Of a stretch of 64,000 nt of DNA, positions 52,626 to 60,209 are shown piece by piece. Position 1 is the stretch's first letter. Every line of letters starts with the position of its first letter. Under the pieces are notes generated by a model. The model was not told where the DNA came from, ran no database searches, and saw only the letters and a list, made by a program, of their open reading frames with translations. Position numbers and translations under genes: made by a program. The stretch lies in the NCBI GenBank assembly GCA_965198655.1, contig OZ240668.1, forward strand, positions 1,488,001-1,552,000. The letters run 5' to 3'. This stretch comes from Lichenicola sp965198655. Its GTDB lineage: Bacteria; Pseudomonadota; Alphaproteobacteria; Acetobacterales; Acetobacteraceae.

Positions 52626-54082
52626 GCTACACGGTCGAGGGCGCCACTGGTCCGTGGGAGCTGGTGATTGGCCTGGAGGTGCACGCCCAGGTGATCAGCG
52701 AGGCCAAGCTGTTCTCCGGCGCGTCGGCCACCTATGGCGGCGAGCCGAACGCCCAGGTCAGCCTGGTCGACGCCGCCTTCCCGGGCATGCTGCCGGTGTT
52801 GAACGAGGCCTGCGTGGCGCAGGCGGTGCGCACCGGCCTCGGCCTCGACGCCCACGTCAACCTCCTCTGCCGGTTCGACCGCAAGAACTACTTCTACGCT
52901 GACCTTCCCGCCGGCTACCAGATCAGCCAGTTCACCCACCCGATCGTCGGCGCCGGCCGCATCGAGATCGAGCTCGGCGACGGCACCCGGCGCGACATCG
53001 GCATTACCCGGCTGCACCTGGAGCAGGACGCCGGCAAGTCGCTGCACGACCAGGACCCGACCCGCTCCTTCATCGACCTCAACCGCTCCGGCGTGGCGCT
53101 GATGGAGATCGTCAGCGAGCCCGACCTGCGCAGCCCGGAGGAGGCCGGCGCTTACCTGCGCAAGCTGCGCACCATCCTGCGCTACCTCGGCACCTGCGAC
53201 GGCAACATGGAGGAGGGCTCGCTGCGCGCCGACGTCAACGTGTCGGTGCGCCGACACGGCGAGCCGTTCCGCACCCGCTGCGAGATCAAGAACGTCAACT
53301 CGGTCCGCTACGTGATGCAGGCGGTCGAGGTCGAGGCGCGTCGCCAGGTCGCGGTGTGGGAGGGCGGCGGCACGGTCGAGCAGGAAACCCGGCTGTTCGA
53401 CCCGCAGCGCGGCGAGACCCGGTCGCTGCGCACCAAGGAGGACGCGCACGACTACCGCTACTTCCCCGATCCCGACCTGCTGCCGCTGGTGCTGGACGAG
53501 GACTGGGTCGTCTCGCTCAAGGCCGCCCTGCCCGAGCTTCCCGACGCCAAGCGGCTGCGCTTCGTGTCGCAGTACGGCATCCCAGCCTACGACGCCGCGG
53601 TCCTGGTGGCCGAGCGCGAGACGGCCGCGTTCTTCGAGACCGTCGCCGCCGGCCGCGACGCGCGCCTGGCCGCCAACTGGGTGATCGGCGAGCTGTTCGC
53701 CGCCCTCAACCGCACCGGCCGCACCATCGCCGACAGCCCGGTCGACGCCCAGGCGCTGGGCGGGCTGCTCGACCTGATGGCCGACAACACCATCAACGGC
53801 AAGATCGCCAAGGAGGTGTTCGAGGCTATGGTCGAGACGGGGGAGGGGGCGTCCGCCATCGTCGAGCGCCGCGGCCTGCGCCAGGTGGTGGACGTGGGCG
53901 CGATCGACGCGGCGATCGACTCCGTGCTGGCCCGGCACGCCGACAAGCTGGCGGAGTACCGCTCCGGCAAGGACAAGCTGTTTGGCTTCTTCGTCGGCCA
54001 GGTGATGAAGAGCATGGGCGGTAAGGGTAACCCGGCCCTGGTCAACGAGGCGCTGCAGCGCCGCCTGGCCGCCGACGCCTGA
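52622..54082 (+). CDS. gatB: Asp/Glu-tRNA amidotransferase subunit B
   Basis: The 486-aa subunit binds the misacylated tRNA and carries out kinase and transamidation steps. Hallmarks: WELVIGLEVHAQVISEAKLF, CRFDRKNYFYADLPAGYQIS, SFIDLNRSGVALMEIVSEPD, EEGSLRADVNVSVRR and the C-terminal YqeY-like tail with GKIAKEVFEAMVETGE and FGFFVGQVMKSMGGKGNP. GTG start, GTGA overlap with gatA. It completes gatCAB, so the organism probably makes Gln-tRNA indirectly. Confidence 0.96.
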   Translation: MSYTVEGATGPWELVIGLEVHAQVISEAKLFSGASATYGGEPNAQVSLVDAAFPGMLPVLNEACVAQAVRTGLGLDAHVNLLCRFDRKNYFYADLPAGYQISQFTHPIVGAGRIEIELGDGTRRDIGITRLHLEQDAGKSLHDQDPTRSFIDLNRSGVALMEIVSEPDLRSPEEAGAYLRKLRTILRYLGTCDGNMEEGSLRADVNVSVRRHGEPFRTRCEIKNVNSVRYVMQAVEVEARRQVAVWEGGGTVEQETRLFDPQRGETRSLRTKEDAHDYRYFPDPDLLPLVLDEDWVVSLKAALPELPDAKRLRFVSQYGIPAYDAAVLVAERETAAFFETVAAGRDARLAANWVIGELFAALNRTGRTIADSPVDAQALGGLLDLMADNTINGKIAKEVFEAMVETGEGASAIVERRGLRQVVDVGAIDAAIDSVLARHADKLAEYRSGKDKLFGFFVGQVMKSMGGKGNPALVNEALQRRLAADA

Positions 54083-54162
54083 GCGGTGTCCGATTTGACG
54101 CCCGCACCGGGACACCCTAGAAGCGACGATGCAAACGCCGTGTGATGAGCACGCTCTTCGGC

Positions 54163-54255
54163 GGAGGGGTGGCCGAGTGGCTGAAGGCGGCGGTTTGCTA
54201 AACCGTTGTACATTGTAAAGGTGTACCGTGGGTTCGAATCCCATCCCCTCCGCCA
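54163..54255 (+). tRNA. tRNA-Ser (GCT), integration site of the island
   Basis: A 93-nt class II tRNA: acceptor GGAGGGG/CCCCTCC with discriminator G and encoded CCA, D loop GGCCGAGTGG, anticodon arm CGGTT-TGCTAAA-CCG with GCT, a long variable arm (TTGTACATTGTAAAGGTGTA), and T loop GTTCGAATC. An integrase gene lies 107 bases downstream pointing toward it, so the tRNA 3' end is the probable attachment site. Confidence 0.96.
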
Positions 54256-54323
54256 AAGTTCCTCTTCTTAGTAGCGAACTTTACGAAACCTACAGCGGTT
54301 TGTTGTTCCATTCTGAGCGGCTT

Positions 54324-54341
54324 CCCCACAGCAGTGTGGGG
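54324..54341. repeat. Perfect hairpin next to the attachment site
   Basis: CCCCACA-GCAG-TGTGGGG forms a 7-bp perfect stem, followed by a second GTGGGG at 54349-54354. It lies between the tRNA and the integrase stop. It could be an integrase arm site or, read leftward, a weak terminator for the integrase; there is no T-run. Confidence 0.5.
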
Positions 54342-54361
54342 TCAAACGTGGGGATAGGCGC

Positions 54362-55507
54362 TTAATCTGTGGACAGTCGTTCCGCTTCCGCCTGCACGCG
54401 CTCCTGCTCCTCGACCGTCAGGTAGCCCAAGTAGTTATGCTCGGTGACCTTGAGCGACGAGTGCCCAAGGTGGCGCGACAGCCGGTAGATTGAGCCTCCA
54501 GCCTTGAGCCACCTGACCGCGAAAGCATGCCGGAGGTCGTGGACCCCGAACCTGCGGAAGCCGGGATCGTCACGGATGAGGCGACGCATGAGTTGAGCCG
54601 CATTCGACGAGAAGTTCGCGAACGCGGCGCCGGTGGTTTCCGACGGATAGAGGAAGCCCTTCTTCGCTCCGGCCTCCAACGCTGGGGTGGCGTCACCACC
54701 CGGCGTCTTCCAGGCAAGCGTCCTGGGCTTCGACGTCTTTGTCTTAGTGAGCAGGATTTGCTGCCTCACGCCGTCCAGTTGCCACCGCTCAAGCTGGACC
54801 ATCTCCTGCATACGGGCTCCGGTTTCCGCCAGCAGGCGAAGGACGCCTGCGACGCCCGGCGAGGCTGCCGCGATCGCGATATCGATCTCCTCGCGCGTCG
54901 GCGGACGCTTCGGTTCCCGCTTCTCGCGCACGATCGTGCGGTCGAAAGCCTGGACCGGGTTGTCGACCCGCCAGCCCCATGAGCAGCATGCGCTCAGAAG
55001 CCGGGATAGGGCCGTCAAGTCCCGCTGGATAGAAGCGTTCGTCACCGCACCCAGCGCCAGCGGCTTCGTCATGATGGAGGCGTGCTTCCCGTTCGGGAGC
55101 CTCCCCTGACGCTTCCGGGCGCTGACCCAGTCAGCCACGTCGCGCGTCGTCAGCGTGGCAATCAATCGCTCGCCGAACGCGGCGTCGAAATGGCGGATCG
55201 ATGACAGATAGCGTTTCCCAACGGCGGGCTTGACGCTGCCCGGCAGGACCTCGGTCGCCCAGCGGACCACGGCCACTTTCCAGCTCTCCTCACCCTCGAC
55301 GCCGAGTGCCGTCCTCTCGATACGCTGGCGGAGTGTCGTTACCCGGAGGGCCGCTTCGGCCGCATCAGATGTTCGTAGGCTTTCTCGGTGTCGCTGGCCG
55401 CCGACGACGATTTCGGCCCACCACGTTTCGCCGCGGCGGAAGCAGTTGCGGGGTGCGGCGGCCTTGGCGGTGCGCTTGCGCGGACGGGCGGGCGGCGAGG
55501 CTGACAC
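54362..55507 (-). CDS. Tyrosine site-specific integrase
   Basis: A 381-aa tyrosine recombinase that would integrate and excise the island at tRNA-Ser. It has an N-terminal arm-binding region (NCFRRGETWWAEIVVGGQRH), a SAM-like core-binding domain, and the catalytic residues: LLAETGARMQEM (Arg), LLTKTKTSKPR (Lys), FGVHDLRHAFAVRWL (His-x-x-Arg), LGHSSLKVTEHNYLGY (His and Tyr). It starts with GTG at 55507, with GAGGAAAAG upstream, inside the end of the excisionase gene. Its 3' end faces the tRNA. Confidence 0.92.
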   Translation of the reverse strand: MSASPPARPRKRTAKAAAPRNCFRRGETWWAEIVVGGQRHRESLRTSDAAEAALRVTTLRQRIERTALGVEGEESWKVAVVRWATEVLPGSVKPAVGKRYLSSIRHFDAAFGERLIATLTTRDVADWVSARKRQGRLPNGKHASIMTKPLALGAVTNASIQRDLTALSRLLSACCSWGWRVDNPVQAFDRTIVREKREPKRPPTREEIDIAIAAASPGVAGVLRLLAETGARMQEMVQLERWQLDGVRQQILLTKTKTSKPRTLAWKTPGGDATPALEAGAKKGFLYPSETTGAAFANFSSNAAQLMRRLIRDDPGFRRFGVHDLRHAFAVRWLKAGGSIYRLSRHLGHSSLKVTEHNYLGYLTVEEQERVQAEAERLSTD

Positions 55508-55740
55508 GAGTTCTTTTCCTCAAGCTCCGCAAGCCACGCCGTGATGCGCGCCTCGCTGAAAGTCCACCGGCGTCCGACTTGAGCAGCGGGGATGAGCCCA
55601 CGCTTCGCGAGGTCCTGGACGGTGCGAATGGGGAGGCCGATGGTGGCCGCTATCACCTCGGCACCCACGCGCCGACTAGCCGCGCCGGTAGCAGCGGCCG
55701 CAGGCTCAGCAGCGGTGGCAAGGATAAGGGCGGCAGACAC
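55339..55740 (-). CDS. Excisionase-like helix-turn-helix protein
   Basis: A 133-aa MerR/AlpA-like DNA-binding protein: RVGAEVIAATIGLPIRTVQD and LAKRGLIPAAQVGRRWTFSE, then an Ala/Pro-rich tail. GGAGG precedes the GTG start by nine bases. Its last 56 codons overlap the integrase gene in another frame (169 bases), an unusually long but not unheard-of xis-int overlap. An operator palindrome lies 34 bases upstream, so xis and int are probably repressed by the CI-like protein. Confidence 0.7.
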   Translation of the reverse strand: MSAALILATAAEPAAAATGAASRRVGAEVIAATIGLPIRTVQDLAKRGLIPAAQVGRRWTFSEARITAWLAELEEKNSCQPRRPPVRASAPPRPPHPATASAAAKRGGPKSSSAASDTEKAYEHLMRPKRPSG

Positions 55741-55773
55741 GGTTCAGAACCTCCAGACGGAGGCTCTTGTGAC

Positions 55774-55791
55774 ACGGGTATATATACCCGT
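55774..55791. promoter_or_regulatory. Perfect 18-bp palindromic operator (O1)
   Basis: ACGGGTATATATACCCGT is a perfect palindrome located 34 bases upstream of the excisionase start, overlapping where its promoter should be. The half-site ATACCCGTGTCA, read from its left arm on the minus strand, recurs in front of the repressor gene. It is the predicted binding site of the adjacent CI-like repressor. Confidence 0.75.
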
Positions 55792-55816
55792 CAACAGGGC
55801 ATAAAGGGCCCGGTCA

Positions 55817-56575
55817 CTACATAGTCGCGAACCTCATGATCACGCGTCCGGATACGGTGTAGCCCTCTAGTAGGTTCGGGGGCCGCACCTTGTCCGCCAG
55901 CTCGACGAACAAGTCGTGCGGAGGTGGCACCGGCTGTCGGTGCAGGCGCGCGAGCATGTGCGAGGCGCCGTCCCACACGACGTAGACCCCACGTGTCGGC
56001 ACGGTGTCGGCTGTGTCGACTAGGATCCAGGTTCCCGGTTGGACCTCAGGCGGGAAACCCTCGCCAGGCGCCTGCACAGCAGCCACAGTCGCTGTCGATG
56101 CTCCGGCCAGGCTCAAGGGCATCGACGGAAGCCGTGAAATCGCTCCCGTTCGCCGTGCGAAATGCATGATTTCCGGGACCGGATCCTGACGTGGCCGCAG
56201 ATCGTAGACCCCGACATCGCACAGCCCAGGCGGTGCGATGCCCGGAAGCGGAGGCTCGAGGTCGTCCTGACCCTCTGGGAGCCGGGGCCGCATCATTACG
56301 CCGACCTTGCGCTTTGAACGCGGGATAGCCAAAGGATTCGCAGGCGCCTCCGCCTCACCAAAGAAGACGCCCACTGGAATCCCCAGGGCGTCAGCGATGG
56401 ACTGCAACGTCGCCGACCGGGGTGCCGCCGACCGTCCGCGCAAGATGTTACGGGTGCCCTCGCGACCTAGACCGGCGATTTCGTCCAGTTCCCGTGGCGA
56501 CATCCTCCTGTCCTCCAGCAAGCGGCGGAGGACGTCAGCGATCTGGATGACAGGAGGGGCAATGGTCGTCGGCAT
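55817..56575 (-). CDS. CI-like repressor with degenerate S24 domain
   Basis: A 252-aa protein with an N-terminal XRE helix-turn-helix (MSPRELDEIAGLGREGTRNI) and a C-terminal LexA/S24-like fold. The catalytic Ser motif, normally G-D/N-S-M-x-P, reads GEGFPPEVQPGTWILVDTAD, so the Ser is gone and RecA-induced self-cleavage is unlikely. The C-terminal part may only dimerise. The start codon overlaps the second operator half-site, implying autoregulation; no ribosome site is visible, so the message may be nearly leaderless. Confidence 0.85.
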   Translation of the reverse strand: MPTTIAPPVIQIADVLRRLLEDRRMSPRELDEIAGLGREGTRNILRGRSAAPRSATLQSIADALGIPVGVFFGEAEAPANPLAIPRSKRKVGVMMRPRLPEGQDDLEPPLPGIAPPGLCDVGVYDLRPRQDPVPEIMHFARRTGAISRLPSMPLSLAGASTATVAAVQAPGEGFPPEVQPGTWILVDTADTVPTRGVYVVWDGASHMLARLHRQPVPPPHDLFVELADKVRPPNLLEGYTVSGRVIMRFATM

Positions 56576-56578
56576 AGG

Positions 56579-56599
56579 GCATACATACCCGTGTCAACA
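56579..56599. promoter_or_regulatory. Second operator-like site (O2) at the repressor start
   Basis: ATACCCGTGTCAACA at 56585-56599 matches the half-site of O1 (ATACCCGTGTCA); the opposite half (AGGGC) is degenerate. It lies four bases upstream of the repressor ATG, the expected position for autoregulation. Confidence 0.55.
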
Positions 56600-56633
56600 T
56601 GGACGGGCAAGCTGCTTTAGCTTTGAGACAACT

Positions 56634-57254
56634 TCATAGGCCGACGACCTTCAGCCACTCCAGGAACTGCACATTACGGGCGGCATCAATCTGTTCCCTA
56701 ATCTTATTCGCGAGCGAGACCTCGATGCCTCCAATCTCAAGCGCTTCTACCAAATAAGAGGAAGAGGCTCTCAGGAACCTACGAGAGCAGACGATCGCGT
56801 CCCTGAGCTCAATCCCGGCTACCAACCGCTTCTGCCCGCGCAACGCGAAAATAGACCCTACAAGAAGCATGAATAGTGAGAAGAACGATAGAAATATCTC
56901 GGTAAAAGTATCCATGGACGGCGGGGGCCGATTATCATCTGCCAGCAGCAACACGACTGCCGAAATCATTGCCAATCCATACAGCACCGCGCCGCAGGTG
57001 ATGTCGGACGCAGCGCGAATATACAAGAAAGTCGCATGGGTAAGGCCAGCTTGATACTGATAGGTGTCCTTCCGAGCGAGGCTTGCTACCGAAAGTAGGT
57101 CCGATAGTCTTTCTAGGTTTGCCGCGCGATTGACGGCGCTCCGGCTGACGTAATGCCGTCGGCTGTAGTTCCACGCCAGCCTGCATCCGGTCGCCATCGG
57201 TATGATGATAGCCAGCAGGCCGCCCCAGTATTCCACGAAGTCCCTGTACGGCAT
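56634..57254 (-). CDS. Three-helix membrane protein of unknown function
   Basis: A 206-aa protein. TM1 (YWGGLLAIIIPMATGCRLAW), a polar stretch with SRSAVNRAANLERLSDLLSV, TM2 (CGAVLYGLAMISAVVLLLAD), TM3 (FLSFFSLFMLLVGSIFALRG), then a 60-residue cytoplasmic helical tail ending FLEWLKVVGL. GGGAGG six bases before the ATG at 57254 decides the start over an earlier ATG. Composition is lower in GC than the neighbours. Beside a repressor such genes are often superinfection-exclusion or defence effectors expressed from the lysogen; that is inference. Confidence 0.6.
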   Translation of the reverse strand: MPYRDFVEYWGGLLAIIIPMATGCRLAWNYSRRHYVSRSAVNRAANLERLSDLLSVASLARKDTYQYQAGLTHATFLYIRAASDITCGAVLYGLAMISAVVLLLADDNRPPPSMDTFTEIFLSFFSLFMLLVGSIFALRGQKRLVAGIELRDAIVCSRRFLRASSSYLVEALEIGGIEVSLANKIREQIDAARNVQFLEWLKVVGL

Positions 57255-57420
57255 CCCGGTCCTCCCGAATGGCAACAGCCCTCTGCTCGAGGCGGGCGCC
57301 CTCGCTGTTCCAGCGGATCATCGCTGCGGACCCCTAGCCTTGCCACCAGAACGAAAGAAGAACATCCTCCTGCCGAACGCCAGCCGGGAAACGGATGTGG
57401 GCAATCGAAATGCCGACCGA

Positions 57421-57636
57421 ATGCCCTACGTCGGCCTCCTCAAGATGGCGCCGATTGGGTCGGTCTGGCTCGCCAAATGCCGGGGCTGCGGCCGCAAGAG
57501 CCTGCTGCCGACGACCGTTATCCTGGGGCGCCACCGGCCTCTGGACCCCCTGCACCGCGTCGGCAGCCGCCTCCGGTGTTCCGGTTGCGGCCACCTGGGC
57601 GCCGACCTCTATTGCGGTGAGTTGCCGGACCCGTAA
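57421..57636 (+). CDS. Small zinc-ribbon protein
   Basis: A 71-aa protein with two CxxC knuckles (LAKCRGCGRKSL and RLRCSGCGHLGAD), 36 residues apart, a plausible single zinc site. Similar small zinc ribbons are common as hypothetical genes in related genomes. The start is uncertain: ATG at 57421 or GTG at 57394; neither has a strong ribosome site. It is divergent from the membrane protein gene. Confidence 0.6.
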   Translation: MPYVGLLKMAPIGSVWLAKCRGCGRKSLLPTTVILGRHRPLDPLHRVGSRLRCSGCGHLGADLYCGELPDP

Positions 57637-57698
57637 CGACTTGGCTCCCCCGTATGGACCCGGATAGGGTTCGACAATTTCGGAGGGAGGTCTCTGGC

Positions 57699-57992
57699 AT
57701 GGCCTTGGCTGTCGACTTGATGGGCCTCGACCCGGAGGGCGGCGTTGCATGGCACTGGTTGGCGAGACATTGGCGCGGCCTTGCCTCGGTCGAGGCGGTT
57801 GCCTTGCCGCCGGGGGATTGGCCGTCGTCGTGGCAGGGGACTGTGTCCGCCGAGGATGTCGGCCGCCTACGCGAACTCTTCGGGGGCAAGGAAGCCGAGC
57901 TCGCTGGACCCGCGCCGTGTGCGGACCTCGACGAGCTGCTTGCGCGTCCTAGAGCTTCGATGCTGCTCAGCGTCGAAGAGTGGAGCTACTGA
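57699..57992 (+). CDS. Unknown 97-aa protein
   Basis: GGAGGGAGG eight bases upstream supports the ATG at 57699 (MALAVDLMGLDPEGGVAWHW). The product is acidic and soluble, with two possible helices (EDVGRLRELFGGKEAELAGP and DLDELLARPRASMLLSVEEW). No family recognised. It follows the zinc-ribbon gene on the same strand. Confidence 0.55.
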   Translation: MALAVDLMGLDPEGGVAWHWLARHWRGLASVEAVALPPGDWPSSWQGTVSAEDVGRLRELFGGKEAELAGPAPCADLDELLARPRASMLLSVEEWSY

Positions 57993-58026
57993 ACCGGATC
58001 CGCCCGGAACGGCATACGCGCTGACA

Positions 58027-58056
58027 GGGGCGCCAGGAACATGGAACGGGCGCCCC
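58027..58056. terminator. Inverted repeat between convergent genes
   Basis: GGGGCGCC and GGCGCCCC form a perfect 8-bp stem around a 14-base loop, between convergent genes ending at 57992 and 58097. It lacks a T-run, so it is at best a weak bidirectional terminator. Confidence 0.3.
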
Positions 58057-58096
58057 GGCGAAGGGCGTCCGCCATTATGTCTCAGCGCCCTCGTTA

Positions 58097-59245
58097 TCAG
58101 GCGGCGAGCCTGGATCGTCCGTCGCACGCCCGGTCATGGATGTCGCTGGCCACCCGCTCCGCCTGGTGTGCTCTCCACAGGAGGCGGCACGCGGCGCCAA
58201 TTTCCGTCGCGACTTCGGCCCCCAAGGCAAGCTCGGCTCTCGACACGGCTGACCACAATTCGGACTCGGCCGCATCCGTCGCCGCCAGCGCATCCGTCAA
58301 CCTGTCGTCGGCCTCAAGCCCATTCAGGGTCGCCACGAACTCGGCATGCGCTTCGGACTCGGCCGCCTCTTCGTCCGCATCCGGTCCGAGACGAGGATCC
58401 CGGTCCTCCCCGACATCCGCCACGGCAGGGGCACTGTATAGCTCGGCGGTCGCCTGGATCTCGTCCAGGTCCGCCTGCGCCTGCCGCCGGGCCTCCTGAG
58501 CTGCCAGGAACGCGGCGAGGGTCTGGCGCTCCTCGGCCTCGGCAGCATTCCTGGCGGACCGAGCGCGCCGAAGGGCGGTGTCGTAGCTCGAGGTGTCATT
58601 GGCAGGCGTGGGAATAGGCGGGGCGAATTCAGGTTCCTGGACCGGGGTGACCGGCTCCGCGATCACGGCAACCGGTTCGACGATAACAGGATCCACAGCA
58701 GGACCCTCGGTTGCGGGCGCCTCCTCGGGCACCGGCTCCTCGGCCACTGATTCCTGCCACGACGCCGCCGTCCGGAGCACGGCGGCTTTTTCGGCCACGC
58801 AAGCCATGTCGTACGCGGCGTCGAGTGCGTCGTGTTCCGGAGTCCAGTCGCTAGCCTGTGCATCTTCCACAATCTCGTGCGCGCGAATTCGTGCATCACG
58901 CTCGGGCGTCGAGTGCGGGACTTGGTGCAACCTGACGTACCGGTCGGTGTCGAGCCAAGTGCGCCACCCGTCCTCGATGAACTGGTCCAGGATGTCGACA
59001 CGGCTGCCATTCTTGAGACGAGCAGTGGCCGACAGGATCCGGCGTGCCGGGGCCGTACTGCTGGCGGGCACCGCACCGGAACCGGGGGTTGCGCCGTCGC
59101 GAGCTAGAGCGGCGACTATCTCGTACACCCGACGGTTCCACGAGTGCTTTCGCGCTGTGACCGGATATTGGCGTTCGGTAGTTTCTCCGCCCTCGGCGAC
59201 GAGCAGCGTGAGCTCCACGATGATGTCGCAGTCGATGTAATTCAT
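58097..59245 (-). CDS. Unknown acidic coiled-coil protein of the island
   Basis: A 382-aa protein. Residues 1-120 look globular (MNYIDCDIIVELTLLVAEGG, then ARLKNGSRVDILDQFIEDGW). The middle is a Glu/Pro/Val-rich disordered linker (VPEEAPATEGPAVDPVIVEP), and the C-terminal half is a heptad-rich coiled coil (ARSARNAAEAEERQTLAAFL and following). GGAG ten bases before the ATG at 59245 decides the start. The 43-bp element at 59301 lies 55 bases upstream. No family recognised; the linker plus coiled coil would suit a structural or scaffold role. Confidence 0.55.
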   Translation of the reverse strand: MNYIDCDIIVELTLLVAEGGETTERQYPVTARKHSWNRRVYEIVAALARDGATPGSGAVPASSTAPARRILSATARLKNGSRVDILDQFIEDGWRTWLDTDRYVRLHQVPHSTPERDARIRAHEIVEDAQASDWTPEHDALDAAYDMACVAEKAAVLRTAASWQESVAEEPVPEEAPATEGPAVDPVIVEPVAVIAEPVTPVQEPEFAPPIPTPANDTSSYDTALRRARSARNAAEAEERQTLAAFLAAQEARRQAQADLDEIQATAELYSAPAVADVGEDRDPRLGPDADEEAAESEAHAEFVATLNGLEADDRLTDALAATDAAESELWSAVSRAELALGAEVATEIGAACRLLWRAHQAERVASDIHDRACDGRSRLAA

Positions 59246-59300
59246 GGTCGTGTTCTCCGTCGGTGTGCTTCGGGGCCGGGAATGCCCATGACCAAAAGCG

Positions 59301-59343
59301 TGACGGATCCGGATGCAGAAAAGCAAGGATGTCGAACACGATT
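59301..59343 (-). repeat. 43-bp shared element, inverted copy A
   Basis: Read on the minus strand this segment matches 60138-60180 on the plus strand at 37 of 43 positions, with GCATCCGGATCCGTCA and GTGTTCGAC identical. It lies upstream of the coiled-coil gene in the same relative direction as copy B lies upstream of the helix-turn-helix gene. It may be a shared promoter or operator, or the arms of an invertible segment around the repressor. Confidence 0.75.
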
Positions 59344-59349
59344 AATCGT
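59338..59349. promoter_or_regulatory. Palindrome ACGATTAATCGT
   Basis: A perfect 12-bp palindrome overlapping the outer edge of repeat copy A, with a related ATCGTTT at 59367-59373. It lies upstream of the coiled-coil gene and just after the second repressor gene, a plausible binding site for that repressor. Confidence 0.45.
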
Positions 59350-59384
59350 TTATCGTCAGACCACTATGTTGACAATCGTTTCGG

Positions 59385-60071
59385 CTACATCCACGACCAG
59401 CGTCCGACCACCCGGCCAACGACATCAATGACATCGGCGTCTGAGCCATCGTGTATGCCGACCTTGACCCTGCCTGCCCGCTTCCCTCTAACAGGAACCA
59501 GCGCATGAGCCTGGTGACTCCATTCGACCAGCATCCCCGGCAGAAGCCTCCGCGCTCCATCGCTGACATCGACCAGCAGTCGGTCGCCTCCTCTGACACC
59601 GGCATCCTCGACAGCATGCGGCGCCCGGATAATCACGAGCGCTGCGGCGTCGAGGCGGCGGCCTTCGAGCAGGTCGGCGGGCACGCGCCAGTGCTGTCGC
59701 GGCCGAGACGGGTCGAGGATTCCCCGCCCACCGCCGGGTGCGTGCAGCCGAAGGTCAACTTCAGGAATTGAGAGCGTTGAACCGAGCGGTGGACGTCGGG
59801 GTGAGGGGGCTGGTGCCGGGGCAGGGGCCAGGCGTCGGCGAGGCCACCGCTTCTCTCCGGTAAGCGCTGCCGGGTCGATGCCCAGCACGCTGGCGATCCG
59901 AGCGAGCCGGTCGCCGGTCAGCGTAGCGGCCTGCTCGCGGAGGACGTCGCGCACCGCATCCGCACCCAGTCCAGCCTTGAGGCTCAAACCGCGTGCCGAC
60001 CATCCAGTCAGCTCCATCGCGCGCTGAAGCCCGGCGGAAAGGCTGTCAACAGTGTCAACACGGGTTGCCAT
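59385..60071 (-). CDS. Second XRE/S24-like repressor of the island
   Basis: A 228-aa protein: N-terminal XRE motif (GWSARGLSLKAGLGADAVRD, then DRLARIASVLGIDPAAL), a Pro-rich linker, and an S24-like C-terminus with VRGGDRLLVDVSDG. The position of the catalytic Ser-Met is occupied by APHAVEDAG, so it too should not self-cleave. GGAGGAA seven bases before the ATG supports the start. It is divergent from a tandem helix-turn-helix gene, a cI/cro-like switch layout, and is bracketed by the 43-bp inverted repeat. Confidence 0.75.
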   Translation of the reverse strand: MATRVDTVDSLSAGLQRAMELTGWSARGLSLKAGLGADAVRDVLREQAATLTGDRLARIASVLGIDPAALTGEKRWPRRRLAPAPAPAPSPRRPPLGSTLSIPEVDLRLHAPGGGRGILDPSRPRQHWRVPADLLEGRRLDAAALVIIRAPHAVEDAGVRGGDRLLVDVSDGARRLLPGMLVEWSHQAHALVPVRGKRAGRVKVGIHDGSDADVIDVVGRVVGRWSWM

Positions 60072-60116
60072 AGGTGTTGTTCCTCCGGCAGACGAAGTGC
60101 TCCTTATATAGAGGTG

Positions 60117-60128
60117 TCCCGCGCGGGA
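60117..60128. promoter_or_regulatory. Palindrome TCCCGCGCGGGA in the divergent control region
   Basis: A perfect 12-bp palindrome in the 138-bp gap between the divergent repressor and helix-turn-helix genes, beside TATATA at 60105-60110. It is the likely site where one of the two regulators controls both promoters. Confidence 0.45.
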
Positions 60129-60137
60129 GTGTGCGGG

Positions 60138-60180
60138 AATTGTGTTCGACTTCCTTGATTTCTCGCATCCGGATCCGTCA
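60138..60180 (+). repeat. 43-bp shared element, inverted copy B
   Basis: The partner of 59301-59343 in opposite orientation (37 of 43 identical). It ends 29 bases before the GTG of the helix-turn-helix gene, whose AGGAGG lies in between. With copy A it brackets the repressor gene. Confidence 0.75.
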
Positions 60181-60209
60181 GGATTCTGGTGTAAACACAG
60201 GAGGCGAAC

